Assembly: GCF_014654785.1 (NCBI RefSeq)
Contig: NZ_BNBD01000024.1
Span: 1 to 58,864 of the forward strand
Direction of reading: 5' to 3'
Length of the DNA: 58,864 nt
Source of the DNA: Streptomyces mashuensis
GTDB lineage: Bacteria; Actinomycetota; Actinomycetes; Streptomycetales; Streptomycetaceae
Shown: positions 27,188 to 35,662 of the stretch, one piece after another
How positions within the stretch are numbered: the stretch's first letter is position 1
Layout: the number at the start of each line of letters is the position of its first letter
Translations under genes and position numbers: made by a program
Notes under the pieces: model-generated
The model's database searches: none
Seen by the model: only the letters and a program-made list of their open reading frames with translations
What the model was told of the DNA's origin: nothing

Positions 27188-30051
27188 CGCCGCACATCCT
27201 TCCCCGGCCGTTCGGGTCCGGCGACGTCCGCGAAGAACTGGTCGACGACGGCCTTGCTCGCCCAGCCCGTCTCGTGGGAGTTGAAGCGTGCCTGGAAGCG
27301 GGCGTAGGGCCCGGCCCACTGGTCCTGCACGGCGCGGAGGTCGCGGAGTGCCGCGACGAGCTCGCCGGTCGTGGAGAGCATCGGGCCGGGGGCGATGCCG
27401 GGCAGGTCGTAGTAGGTGCCGCGGGCGACGGAGCGGTAGTCGTCGTAGTCGTCGGTGAACAGCAGGATCGGGCGGCCCAGGTTGGCGTAGTCGAACATCA
27501 CCGACGAGTAGTCCGTCAGCAGGGCGTCGGAGACCAGCAGCAGGTCGTTGAGGTCGGTGAAGTCCCGTCCGTCGCGCACGGCGTGGCCCAGTTCGCGGGC
27601 CACGGTGAAGCGTTCGTAGTAGTGCGGCCGGACCACCACGGTCCACTCCTCGCCCAGGGCGGCCACCAGTGCCGTCAGGTCCACCCGGATCGACGCGCCG
27701 CTGTCGCGGGCGCCGTCGCGGAAGGTGGGCGCGTAGAGCAGGACCTTGCGGCCGGCAGCGATCTGGAGCCGTTCGCGGGTGGCGGTGGCGCGGTCGCGCT
27801 GGGCGGGTTCGTTCCAGCGGACGAGGACGTCGTTGCGGGGCAGTCCGGTGCGCAGCAGCTCGCCGGTGTACTCGTTGGCGCGGACGAAGGTCCGCTCGAA
27901 CTCCTCGCTCGGCGAGACGAGGGCATCCCAGCGGGCCACCATCTCGCGGTGGAGGCGCCGGCGCCCGGGCCCGGCCAGCCGCAGCTCGGGGGTGTCGAAA
28001 CCCATGTGCTTGAACGCCTGGCCGTGCCAGGTCTGGAGGTAGCGCGTGCCGGGCCGCTTGGCGAACTGCGCGGGGAAGCCGTGGGAGTCGACCCAGTAGC
28101 GGGCGCGGGTGATGGCGTGGATGTACGCCCAGCTTCCGCGCCGCACGAGTTCCACGCCCTCGGGGTAGGAGGCGGTGCTGCCGGTGTAGGACCACACGGC
28201 GCGCAGCGGGAGGCGGCGGCGCAGGATCTCCTCGTGGATGTAGCGGGGGCTGTCGGCGTAGCCGCGGCCCTCCAGGGCCTCGAAGACGACGAGGTGCTCG
28301 TCGAGGGGCAGGCGCCGCAGCTCGTGCTGGACGAGGGCGCGGGCGCGGGGCCCGGTGACGCGGCGGGCCAGCCGGCCGGCGCGGCGGCGCACGGGGGTCA
28401 GGGCCGGGGCCGCGGCCTCGGCGGCGAGGAGGAGGCCGCGGCGGTGCCAGGTGAGTTCTAGCCGGCCGGCGCCGCGTCCCTCGCAGGCGGCCCGGACGTC
28501 GTGGTGGGCGGTGCGGACGGTGACGGGCGGTTCGTGGGCGGGGGCCAGCAGCGGGTCGGTGCGGGTGAGGCCCAGGCGGTCGAGGACGACGACGGGGTGG
28601 CGGCGGCCGCCGAAGCCGGTAGCGGGGACGCGGACGTGGCGCAGGTCGAGCTCGCAGCGGGCGGTGCGGACGGCGCCGTCGTCGTTCGCGGCACCGGCCG
28701 GTTCGTAGCGGACGGGCACGGTGAGGGAGGGTGCCTCCCGGCCCAGGCGCAGCCGGGCCGTGACGGGGCCGGCGGCCAGCAGGCGGCAGGGGTCGTAGGT
28801 GTGCAGGAGCAGCCGGAGGCGGGGTCCGGCGGCTTCCAGGCGGGCGACCTCGTGACGGAGGGGGCCGGTGGTGAAGGGCTGCTCCGCCATGTGCCAGTCG
28901 CTGATGTCGAGGGCGGCGGCTTCCTCGTCGTCGGCGGGCAGGGTGCTCCCCCAGTAGGTGCGCCCGGCGCTGTCGCGCACGATGTGGCGGGGGGCGAGGC
29001 GGGGCCGGTCGAGGGTGCGGGCGCATTCGGCGGCTTCGGTGAGCCGTCCGGTGAGCAGCAGGTGCTGGCAGACGCGTTGTTCGCGGGGCAGGGCGGCGAG
29101 CGCGGCGGGGGCGAGCCCGGTGAGGTAGGGCCCGGCGGTGGCGGCGAGGCCGGCGGCCCAGCGGGCGTCCCGGAACGGCAGGTCGCCGAGGTGGAGGCGG
29201 AGGTCGTGGCGGAGGAACTTGGCGTCCTTGTGCGGCCGGAGGTCGGCGTTGCCGGACTCCTCGAGGAAGGCGTCGACGCGGCGGGCGACCGCGATGCGGT
29301 CGGCCACGTTTTGGAGCTTGTGGCGGCTGGAGGAGATGGAGGGGCCGGCGGCCGGGTCCGCGGCCAGCCGCCAGGTGTAGACGGGCCAGGGCACGACGGC
29401 GAAGGAGCGGGCGAGGGTGAAGGCGCGGGCGGTGAAGAGCTGGTCCTCGTAGTGCAGGTCCTCGGGGAACCGCAGCCGGTGGCGGGCGAGGAAGGAGGCG
29501 CGGTAGAGCTTGTTGGTGGAGAGGTGGTCGAGGAAGTGGCGCGGGTCCTGCCGGATGCCCTCGACCACACGGGTGTCCTCGAAGAGTTCGGGGTACCAGA
29601 GGCCGGTGGTGCCGGTCTCCTCGAACACCCGGGTCACTTCGCCGGTGACGAAGTCGGCCCCGGTCTCCTCGGCGGTCAGCAGCAGGGATTTGCAGGCGTG
29701 GTAGGGCAGTTCGTCGTCGCTGTCGAGGAACATCACGTACGGCGCGCGGGCGGCGGCGATGCCGGCGTTGCGCGGGGCGCCGCAGCCGCCGCTGTTGGCG
29801 GGCAGGCGCAGGCCGCGCACGCGCGGATCGGAGCGGGCGAGCCCGCGGACCACCGCGGGGGTGTCGTCGGTGGAGCAGTCGTCCACGACAACGACTTCGA
29901 GGCGGTACAGGGACTGTCCCAGGACGGACCGGACGGCACGCGACAGCCGTCCCGCGTCGTTGTACGTGATGACGACGACGCTGACGTCGGCGGGCACGTC
30001 GCCTCCGGCGTCCTCGCGGACGTCGTCGCCGACGCTGACGGCAGTGGACAC
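27184..30051 (-). CDS. GT2 glycosyltransferase fused to CDP-glycerol glycerophosphotransferase
   Basis: 955 residues from GTG 30049-30051 behind GAGGTGA. The N-terminal GT2 domain (about 22-240) has SVVVITYNDAGRLSRAV, VVVDDCSTDDT, NSGGCGAPRNAG and MFLDSDDELP. A middle helical/beta-domain region runs to about 560. The C-terminal TagB/TagF-type domain (about 570-945) shows RYWVDSHGFP, LQTWHGQAFKHMGFD, VLLYAPTFRDGA, VVVRPHYY and LLTDYSSVMFDYANLGRPI, the signature set of enzymes that polymerise glycerol- or ribitol-phosphate from CDP-alditols. So one protein may both glycosylate and extend a teichoic-acid-like polymer. Fusions of this kind are known in actinomycetes. A promoter-like element lies just upstream inside the preceding gene. 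Confidence 0.93.
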   Translation of the reverse strand: MSTAVSVGDDVREDAGGDVPADVSVVVITYNDAGRLSRAVRSVLGQSLYRLEVVVVDDCSTDDTPAVVRGLARSDPRVRGLRLPANSGGCGAPRNAGIAAARAPYVMFLDSDDELPYHACKSLLLTAEETGADFVTGEVTRVFEETGTTGLWYPELFEDTRVVEGIRQDPRHFLDHLSTNKLYRASFLARHRLRFPEDLHYEDQLFTARAFTLARSFAVVPWPVYTWRLAADPAAGPSISSSRHKLQNVADRIAVARRVDAFLEESGNADLRPHKDAKFLRHDLRLHLGDLPFRDARWAAGLAATAGPYLTGLAPAALAALPREQRVCQHLLLTGRLTEAAECARTLDRPRLAPRHIVRDSAGRTYWGSTLPADDEEAAALDISDWHMAEQPFTTGPLRHEVARLEAAGPRLRLLLHTYDPCRLLAAGPVTARLRLGREAPSLTVPVRYEPAGAANDDGAVRTARCELDLRHVRVPATGFGGRRHPVVVLDRLGLTRTDPLLAPAHEPPVTVRTAHHDVRAACEGRGAGRLELTWHRRGLLLAAEAAAPALTPVRRRAGRLARRVTGPRARALVQHELRRLPLDEHLVVFEALEGRGYADSPRYIHEEILRRRLPLRAVWSYTGSTASYPEGVELVRRGSWAYIHAITRARYWVDSHGFPAQFAKRPGTRYLQTWHGQAFKHMGFDTPELRLAGPGRRRLHREMVARWDALVSPSEEFERTFVRANEYTGELLRTGLPRNDVLVRWNEPAQRDRATATRERLQIAAGRKVLLYAPTFRDGARDSGASIRVDLTALVAALGEEWTVVVRPHYYERFTVARELGHAVRDGRDFTDLNDLLLVSDALLTDYSSVMFDYANLGRPILLFTDDYDDYRSVARGTYYDLPGIAPGPMLSTTGELVAALRDLRAVQDQWAGPYARFQARFNSHETGWASKAVVDQFFADVAGPERPGKDVRR

Positions 30052-30059
30052 GGCTCACC

Positions 30060-31283
30060 TCATTTCCGGAAGACTTCCGGCGGCTTCCGGAGCCGCCCGG
30101 CTCCCACATGCTTACACAGAGAGTAACGACAACTACTCAGCGTGACAACCCCTGCCGTCCCCGGAGATCCCGGCGGCGTCACCACCCGCCACCCGCGCCA
30201 CTGCCGCCACGCCGTCACCGCCAGCACCATCCCCAACCCCCCGTACATCACGATGTCCTTGAACGCGTGGTGCACCGCGCTCTCCAGCCCCGGCCAGGGC
30301 ACCCCGCCCCACTCCGGCACCAACGGCACCCAGAACCACACCGATCGCGCCGCCGCGCCCCCGGCCACCACGGACACCGCCAGCGACGGCACCACGACCA
30401 GCGCATAGTTCTGGAACGACGGCCGGCACACCACGAACGCCGCCAGCATCAGCAGCGACGCGCACTCCACCAGCCGCAACGCCTCCCCACGCCCCTCGCA
30501 CCGCTCCCCTCCGCGCCACCGCAGCCACGCCGCCCCCAACAGCCCCACCGCAAACACACACCCCAGCACGAGCGCCGGCGCCTGCGGCACCCCCAGCCTC
30601 GGCAGCACCGCCGGCCACGAGGCGTCGTACGGCCGGGCGTACGCGTCCTGCCCGTGCAACAGGAACGGCAACGTCCGGGTCAGGAAGAGTTCCGGGTGCG
30701 GCATCGCCACCGCCGCCGCCAGCGACAGCACCGCCGCCAGGGCCACCGCCCAGCCCAGCGCCCGCCACCGCCGCGCCAGCACGAACAACAACAGCACCGG
30801 CACGAGCATCGGCTTGAGCGCGATGGACCCGCCCACCACCGCTCCCGCCCCGCTCCACCTCCCGCGCCGCGCCAGCAGCAGCGCCGCCGGGAACGCCACG
30901 ATGGCCACGACCGTCCAGTTGCCGAGGAACACCAGGCTCTGGAACGGCAGGAAGAACGCCAGCCCCACCAGCAGCAGCGCCGCCAGCCGGCTGTCGCGGC
31001 GCACCTCGAACAGACCCAGCGCCAGCAGCGCCCCGGCCCCCACGAACGCCCCGGTCGCCAGCGGCACGGCGTAGAACAGCACCCTCTCCGGCAGCCCGGC
31101 CTGCGGCAGCGCCGCGAACACCGCCCCCGGCAAGTACAGGAACCGCCTGTCCGCGTACGGCGACCCGCCCTCCAGCAGCGTGCGCGCCGCCCGCACCACC
31201 ACCGCGTTGTCGAGGCCGATGCGGCTCTTGGCATACGGGCGGGCGGCGCTCAGCGTGAACAGCACCACCGCCGCGGCCCTCAC
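30060..31283 (-). CDS. DUF2029 (GT87-like) polyprenol-phosphate mannosyltransferase family membrane protein
   Basis: 407 residues from GTG 31281-31283, which overlaps the upstream stop (GTGA). Spans begin at MRAAAVVLFTL. The first loop ARPYAKSRIGLDNAVVVRAARTLLEGGSPYADRRFLYLP is the GT87 pattern (PY and Y/FLYLPG). About ten spans follow, with FLGNWTVVAIVAF and SIALKPMLVPVLL typical of the family. These enzymes use polyprenol-phosphate-mannose, which the product of the nearby synthase gene would supply. The last 30-35 residues (from about GVVTLSSC) use codons unlike the rest (AGT, TGT, CGT, TCT) and contain a promoter-like sequence, so the true functional end may be earlier. Confidence 0.82.
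   Translation of the reverse strand: MRAAAVVLFTLSAARPYAKSRIGLDNAVVVRAARTLLEGGSPYADRRFLYLPGAVFAALPQAGLPERVLFYAVPLATGAFVGAGALLALGLFEVRRDSRLAALLLVGLAFFLPFQSLVFLGNWTVVAIVAFPAALLLARRGRWSGAGAVVGGSIALKPMLVPVLLLFVLARRWRALGWAVALAAVLSLAAAVAMPHPELFLTRTLPFLLHGQDAYARPYDASWPAVLPRLGVPQAPALVLGCVFAVGLLGAAWLRWRGGERCEGRGEALRLVECASLLMLAAFVVCRPSFQNYALVVVPSLAVSVVAGGAAARSVWFWVPLVPEWGGVPWPGLESAVHHAFKDIVMYGGLGMVLAVTAWRQWRGWRVVTPPGSPGTAGVVTLSSCRYSLCKHVGAGRLRKPPEVFRK
30120..30148 (-). promoter_or_regulatory. promoter inside the 3' end of the GT87-like gene, driving the GT2-TagF fusion
   Basis: On the minus strand TTGTCA (30143-30148), exactly 17 bases, TACTCT (30120-30125). It lies in the only low-GC patch of the operon, about 70 bases before the downstream GTG, with stem-forming sequences between (GGAGCCG/CGGCTCC and CCGGAAG/CTTCCGG). 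Confidence 0.5.
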
Positions 31284-32920
31284 CTGCCACGGCGCCCGCC
31301 CGAGCAGCAGTCCGGCCGGACCACCTCCCACAACGTCAGCCCCGACGGCCCCCGGGCCGCCCTCCGGAGCGCGGGATCGTCCGCCGGCAGGCCCGGCCGG
31401 CCGCTCTTCTGCAACACCCATCGCGCGCCGTACTCCTCGAGGATGGCGAGCCGTTCGGCCCGGGTCGTGTCGGGGGCGTAGTAGCGCCGGGTGGCCTCCC
31501 GGCGCCGTGCCTCGTCGGGCAGGAAGAGGTCGGGGTAGGCGGGCGCAACGGTGTACGGGCCGTAGGCGGGCAGCGCGCGCAGCGCCACGTAGTCGTCCGT
31601 CATCACCGTCTGCCCCTTGGGCACGCGGGCGGCGGCCCACCGGAAGCCCGGCCACAGGGCCGGCGCCCGCGCCTGGCGCAGCGGCGGCGGGAGGGCCTCC
31701 CTGTGCACCACGTACGACAGCACGCCGGCCTGCGTCCACGCCCCCGCCAGCAGCGCCACGGCCGTCACCGCCACCCGGACCGCCGCACCCCGCCCCCGCC
31801 GCGCCCTCTCCCCCTGCGTCCCGTCCCGCCGCCCCCGCACGGCCTCCGCCACCTCCACCGCCAGGGCGGTCTGCGCGGGCAGCACCACGGCCGGCAGCAC
31901 CCGCCCCCAGGCGTAGTGGCCGCTCAGCCCGCCCGCCGCGAAGACCAGCGCGCCTCCGGCGCACAACAGGGCGAGCGGGTCGCGCCGGTCGCGCCGCCAC
32001 CGCGCCACCAGCGCGGCCGCACCCGGCGCCAGCAGGCACAGCCGCTGCGGCAGGTGCGCGTACAGCGGCCGGTGGATCAGGTCCAGGCCGCCCCCGCCGA
32101 GGAGCGCGGTGAACGGGTAGTACGGCCAGCACAGCACCACCGTCCCGGTCAGCAGCGCCGCCGCGCCCGTACGCCACCACAGGGCCCGGTCCGGCACAGG
32201 GCGCGCCCCCAGCAGCATCGCGACCGACCCCAGAACCGCCACCGCCCCCGTGAACTGATGGACCAGCAGGACGAGCGCCAGGAGCGCCCCCGTCCCGAGG
32301 AAGCCCCGCAGCGTCCAGCGGCCGGCGAGGGCCCGTCTCAGGAGCGCCCACACGTGCAGGCACAGCCCCAGGGCGAACGTACTGGGGTAGGCCACCGTCA
32401 GGGCCAGCGACGTGAGCGCCGGCACGCCGCTCCACGCGAACAGCCGCACCCCGTAGAGGAACAGCACGCACAGCAGTGCGAGTGCCACGGCGCCGCGCGC
32501 CCTGCTGAACGTACGGACGAAGGCGGCGACGCCCGTGCCGAGCAGCAGCAGCCCCGCCAGGCCGGCCACCCGCAGCACGCGGAAGGTGCCCCAGCCGGTG
32601 GCCCGGGCGGCCAGCGCCTGGAAGAGGGTCCACGGCGAGTAGTAGGGGCTGGGCGTGTCCCGGTCGACCAGCGGGTTGCCCGGGTGCAGCGGATCGGCAC
32701 GCAGCCGCTCCAGGACGGCGGCGTGCATGCCCAGGTCGCCCGACCACGGCAGCCGCACGACCACGAACAGCAGGAGGACGGCCAGCAGCAGGAGCGCACC
32801 CGACAGCACGGGACGCCCCAGCCGCCCATAGGCGGCCGGCAGGGTCTCCCGGGGGCCCGCAGCGCCCCCGGACCGGGCCTCCTGCGCCCGCTCCGCCGGG
32901 AGCCGCTCCAGGCCGTCCAC
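31280..32920 (-). CDS. large multi-spanning membrane protein, probable GT-C glycosyltransferase
   Basis: 546 residues from GTG 32918-32920, 3 bases after the upstream stop. About eleven spans are visible. The first outer loop VRLPWSGDLGMHAAVLERL has an acidic pair in the position of GT-C catalytic residues, followed by RDTPSPYYSPWTLFQAL. A C-terminal soluble part has GQTVMTDDYVALRALPAYG and ARWVLQKSGRPGLP. I do not recognise a named family with certainty. Its place in an operon between polyprenol-phosphate-mannose synthase and a GT87-like enzyme supports a lipid-linked-sugar-dependent transferase. Confidence 0.75.
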   Translation of the reverse strand: MDGLERLPAERAQEARSGGAAGPRETLPAAYGRLGRPVLSGALLLLAVLLLFVVVRLPWSGDLGMHAAVLERLRADPLHPGNPLVDRDTPSPYYSPWTLFQALAARATGWGTFRVLRVAGLAGLLLLGTGVAAFVRTFSRARGAVALALLCVLFLYGVRLFAWSGVPALTSLALTVAYPSTFALGLCLHVWALLRRALAGRWTLRGFLGTGALLALVLLVHQFTGAVAVLGSVAMLLGARPVPDRALWWRTGAAALLTGTVVLCWPYYPFTALLGGGGLDLIHRPLYAHLPQRLCLLAPGAAALVARWRRDRRDPLALLCAGGALVFAAGGLSGHYAWGRVLPAVVLPAQTALAVEVAEAVRGRRDGTQGERARRGRGAAVRVAVTAVALLAGAWTQAGVLSYVVHREALPPPLRQARAPALWPGFRWAAARVPKGQTVMTDDYVALRALPAYGPYTVAPAYPDLFLPDEARRREATRRYYAPDTTRAERLAILEEYGARWVLQKSGRPGLPADDPALRRAARGPSGLTLWEVVRPDCCSGGRRGR

Positions 32921-32923
32921 CGG

Positions 32924-33745
32924 TCAGCGGCCGCGCCGGCCCGCCGCGTGCCCGCGCAGCGCCCTGGACCGCAGCCGCCACGGCATGGCGACCGACTCCA
33001 GCTGCACGGCGAGGTCCATCTTCGACTCGCCGGCGGTGCGGTCCTCGAAGTGGATGGGCACCTCGACGAGGGTGAAACCGGCCCGCAGCGCGCGGTACTT
33101 GGTCTCCACCTGGAAGGAGTAGCCCGCGCTGTCGACGGACGCCAGGCCGATGGCGCGCAGCGCCGCCGCGCTCCACAGGTTGAAGCCGCCGGTGATGTCG
33201 CGCACGCGCGTGCCGAGGATGCCGCCCGCGTAGGCGTTGGCCCAGCGGGACAGGAGCTTGCGGTGCGGCTTCCAGGCGTCGGAGAGGGTGCCGCCGGGGA
33301 CGTAGCGGCTGCCGACGACGACGTCGGCACCGGTGGCCAGGGCGACGCCGAGCATCTCGGTGATCTTCTCGGCGGGGTGGCTGCCGTCGGCGTCCATCTG
33401 CAGGACGTACGCGGCGCCCTCCGCGACCGCCCGCTCCATACCGGCGGCGTAGGCCCGGCCGAGGCCGTCCTTGGCGGTGCGGTGCAGGACGCCCATGCGG
33501 GTGCGGCCGCCCTCGCCGGGCTCGTTGTACTTGTCGGCCAGCTGATCGGCGATGGTGCCCGTGCCGTCGGGGCTGTTGTCGTCGACCACCAGGAGGCGCA
33601 GCCCCTCCAAGGGGAGGGCCATCAGCGTCTCGGCCATGGTGGGCAGGTTCTGGGCCTCGTTGTACGTGGGCATCACCACCGTCAGGGGGGTGCGGCCCCA
33701 CTCTGCGGGCAGGGGATGCGCGGCGGCGTGGCGCGGGTCGGTCAT
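32924..33745 (-). CDS. polyprenol monophosphomannose synthase-like GT2
   Basis: 273 residues, ATG 33743-33745. The Dpm1-type catalytic domain is complete: TVVMPTYNEAQNLP, LLVVDDNSPDGTG, AKDGLGRAYAAGM, MDADGSHPAEKI (DxD), VVGSRYVPGG, and the late GGFNLWSAAAL and VPIHFEDRTAGESKM segments. It transfers mannose (or a related sugar) from GDP-sugar to polyprenol phosphate on the inner face of the membrane. There is no C-terminal GtrA-like membrane domain; a separate GtrA protein is encoded at 35003. It feeds the GT-C enzymes around it. Donor identity is inferred from family and context. Confidence 0.9.
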   Translation of the reverse strand: MTDPRHAAAHPLPAEWGRTPLTVVMPTYNEAQNLPTMAETLMALPLEGLRLLVVDDNSPDGTGTIADQLADKYNEPGEGGRTRMGVLHRTAKDGLGRAYAAGMERAVAEGAAYVLQMDADGSHPAEKITEMLGVALATGADVVVGSRYVPGGTLSDAWKPHRKLLSRWANAYAGGILGTRVRDITGGFNLWSAAALRAIGLASVDSAGYSFQVETKYRALRAGFTLVEVPIHFEDRTAGESKMDLAVQLESVAMPWRLRSRALRGHAAGRRGR

Positions 33746-33823
33746 GGGCGGCGTCCTCGTCAGCTGGGGCGGTCGGATGGGTTCGTACAGCCGTGCGGGG
33801 AACGACAGTAGGCGGCGCGGGGG

Positions 33824-34903
33824 TCAGACGGCCGAGAACCGGATGGCGGCGTCCGGGATGCTGGTGCCGCACCAGACACGGGCGCCGTCGCGCAGTTCGT
33901 TGTCGGCCCCCACGTCCGAGTGGTCGCCGATGACCGCGCCGTCCAGCACGGTCCGGGACCCCACCCGCGCCCCGGTGCCGACCATGGAGGCGGTCACCCG
34001 CGCGCCGGGCCCGATGCGGGCACCGTCCAGGACGACGGAGCCGTCGACGGCGGCGCCCGCCGCCACGTGCGCGCCGGCTCCCACGACCGTACCGCCGCTC
34101 AGCCGGGCGCCCGGCTCCACGCGTGCGCCGGGCAGCACGAGGAACTCGCCGGGCTCGCCGGGGACGGCCGGGGAGCGCACGATGCCGCGCACCAGGTCGG
34201 CGGAGGCCTGCACGAAGGAGGCGGGGCGGCCGAGGTCGAGCCAGTAGGAGCCGTCGACCACGCCGTGCAGCAGGGCGCCGCCGGCCAGCAGCCCGGGGAA
34301 GGTCTCGCGCTCGACCGACACGGGGCGGCCGCCGGGGATGGCGTCGATGACCTCGCGCCGGAAGACGTAGCAGCCGGCGTTCACCTGGTCGGTGACGATC
34401 TCCTCGGGCCGCCGCGGCTTCTCCGTGAACGCCAGCACCCGCCCCTCCTCGTCCGTGGGGACGAGCCCGAAGGCACGGGGGTCGGCCACCCGGGTGAGGT
34501 GCAGGGTGACGTCCGCCTGGGTGCGCTCGTGGCGCAGCAGCAGGGCGCCGATGTCGACGCCGGTGAGGATGTCGCCGTTGAAGACCAGCACGGGGTCGCC
34601 GGGGGCCGCGCGCAGGGCGGTGGCGGCGTGCCGGATGGCGCCGCCGGTGCCCAGGGGCTCCTCCTCGTGGACGTACGTGAGCCGCAGCCCGTGCGCCGAG
34701 CCGTCGCCGAAGTACGGCTCGAACACCTCGGCGAGGTAGGAGGTGGCGAGGACGACGTGCTCGACGCCGGCGGCTCTGGCGCGGGCCAGCTGGTGGGCGA
34801 GGAAGGGCACGCCGGCGGCCGGGACCATCGGTTTGGGGGTGTTGATGGTGAGCGGCTGGAGGCGTGTGCCCTTGCCGCCGACGAGCAGTACCGCCTCAGA
34901 CAT
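33824..34903 (-). CDS. NDP-sugar pyrophosphorylase (mannose-1-phosphate guanylyltransferase-like)
   Basis: 359 residues from ATG 34901-34903. The nucleotidyltransferase signature is LLVGGKGTRLQPLTINTPKPM, with VFNGDILTG (metal aspartate), FTEKPRRPEE and VNAGCYVF. The C-terminal third (about 255-350) is a left-handed beta-helix of hexapeptide repeats (GARVEPGARLSGGTVVGAGA). It activates a sugar-1-phosphate as an NDP-sugar; GDP-mannose is likely because a Dpm1-like enzyme follows 78 bases downstream, though dTDP-glucose-type substrates cannot be excluded. Presumed first gene of the minus operon, divergent from gtrA. Confidence 0.88.
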   Translation of the reverse strand: MSEAVLLVGGKGTRLQPLTINTPKPMVPAAGVPFLAHQLARARAAGVEHVVLATSYLAEVFEPYFGDGSAHGLRLTYVHEEEPLGTGGAIRHAATALRAAPGDPVLVFNGDILTGVDIGALLLRHERTQADVTLHLTRVADPRAFGLVPTDEEGRVLAFTEKPRRPEEIVTDQVNAGCYVFRREVIDAIPGGRPVSVERETFPGLLAGGALLHGVVDGSYWLDLGRPASFVQASADLVRGIVRSPAVPGEPGEFLVLPGARVEPGARLSGGTVVGAGAHVAAGAAVDGSVVLDGARIGPGARVTASMVGTGARVGSRTVLDGAVIGDHSDVGADNELRDGARVWCGTSIPDAAIRFSAV

Positions 34904-34943
34904 GCCAGCTCCTCGCCCTGCGTGGCCCCATCGTCGCACTAGG

Positions 34944-34972
34944 TCAGTTTTCGCGGCAATTTACCCTACAAT
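34944..34972 (+). promoter_or_regulatory. weak promoter-like element before the GtrA gene
   Basis: TACAAT (34967-34972) is a good -10 in an AT-rich patch; the -35 (TCAGTT, 17 bases upstream) is poor. It lies in the 99-base divergent gap. Confidence 0.3.
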
Positions 34973-35002
34973 CGGGTCTCGAAGCCGAAATGTCCGTGAC
35001 GC

Positions 35003-35662
35003 GTGGCGACCACACCGGGAGAACCCTTGCGACCGACGCAGACGAGGGGACGGACGGGAGACCGGGCGCGGAACCAGGCGCGGAACCAGGCGCGGAACCG
35101 GCCACGGAACCGGGCGCGCGACCGGGCAGCGGACCGCGGCGGAGGCCGGGCGCGGCTGCTCGCGCTCGTACACGAGTTCGCCCGGTTCGGCACGGTCGGC
35201 GGGCTCGGCATCTTCGTCAACCTGGGCGTCTTCAACATCTGCCGGGGCGCCACCGGGCTGCCCGTCGTCCGGTGCAGCGTGATCGCGACCACCGTCGCCA
35301 TCGCCTTCAACTACCTCGGACTGCGCCACTTCGCCTACCGGGACCGCGACAAGAGCCACCGCAGCCGCGAGGTGCTGCTCTTCCTCGTCTTCAGCGTCGC
35401 CGGCCTCGTCATCGAGAACGGCGTCCTCTACGTGGCCACGTACGGGTTCGGCTGGAACGGGCCGCTGCTCGGCAACCTCTTCAAGTTCCTGGGCATCGCC
35501 ACGGCCACCCTGTTCCGCTTCTGGTCCTACCGCGCCTGGGTGTTCCGGGCCCTCCCCGGCCACGCCCCGCCCCCGCCCCCCGGCGGCCCTCACGGGGAAC
35601 CCGGGAACAACGCCAGCAACCCGGCCGCGTACCACCCCGAGACCACCGCACCCCCACCGTAG
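35003..35662 (+). CDS. GtrA family membrane protein (lipid-linked sugar flippase-like)
   Basis: 219 residues from GTG 35003. The first 50 residues are a disordered Arg/Asn/Ala stretch encoded by a 12-base tandem repeat. The GtrA domain follows (about 55-180): EFARFGTVGGLGIFVNLGVFN, VAIAFNYLGLRHFAYRD, REVLLFLVFSVAGLVIENG and KFLGIATATLFRFWSYRAWVF, four spans ending in the conserved WSYRxWVF. GtrA proteins are proposed to move polyprenol-phosphate sugars across the membrane, which fits the neighbouring synthase and GT-C enzymes. The Pro-rich tail overlaps the convergent mannosyltransferase gene by 73 bases. Start is uncertain because the N-terminus is not conserved. Confidence 0.82.
   Translation: MATTPGEPLRPTQTRGRTGDRARNQARNQARNRPRNRARDRAADRGGGRARLLALVHEFARFGTVGGLGIFVNLGVFNICRGATGLPVVRCSVIATTVAIAFNYLGLRHFAYRDRDKSHRSREVLLFLVFSVAGLVIENGVLYVATYGFGWNGPLLGNLFKFLGIATATLFRFWSYRAWVFRALPGHAPPPPPGGPHGEPGNNASNPAAYHPETTAPPP
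35065..35124. repeat. five 12-base tandem repeats in the GtrA N-terminus
   Basis: GGCGCGGAACCA occurs at 35065, 35077 and 35089 (last base changed), then two decayed copies at 35101 and 35113. In the gene frame they give ARNQ-type tetrapeptides. Confidence 0.85.
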
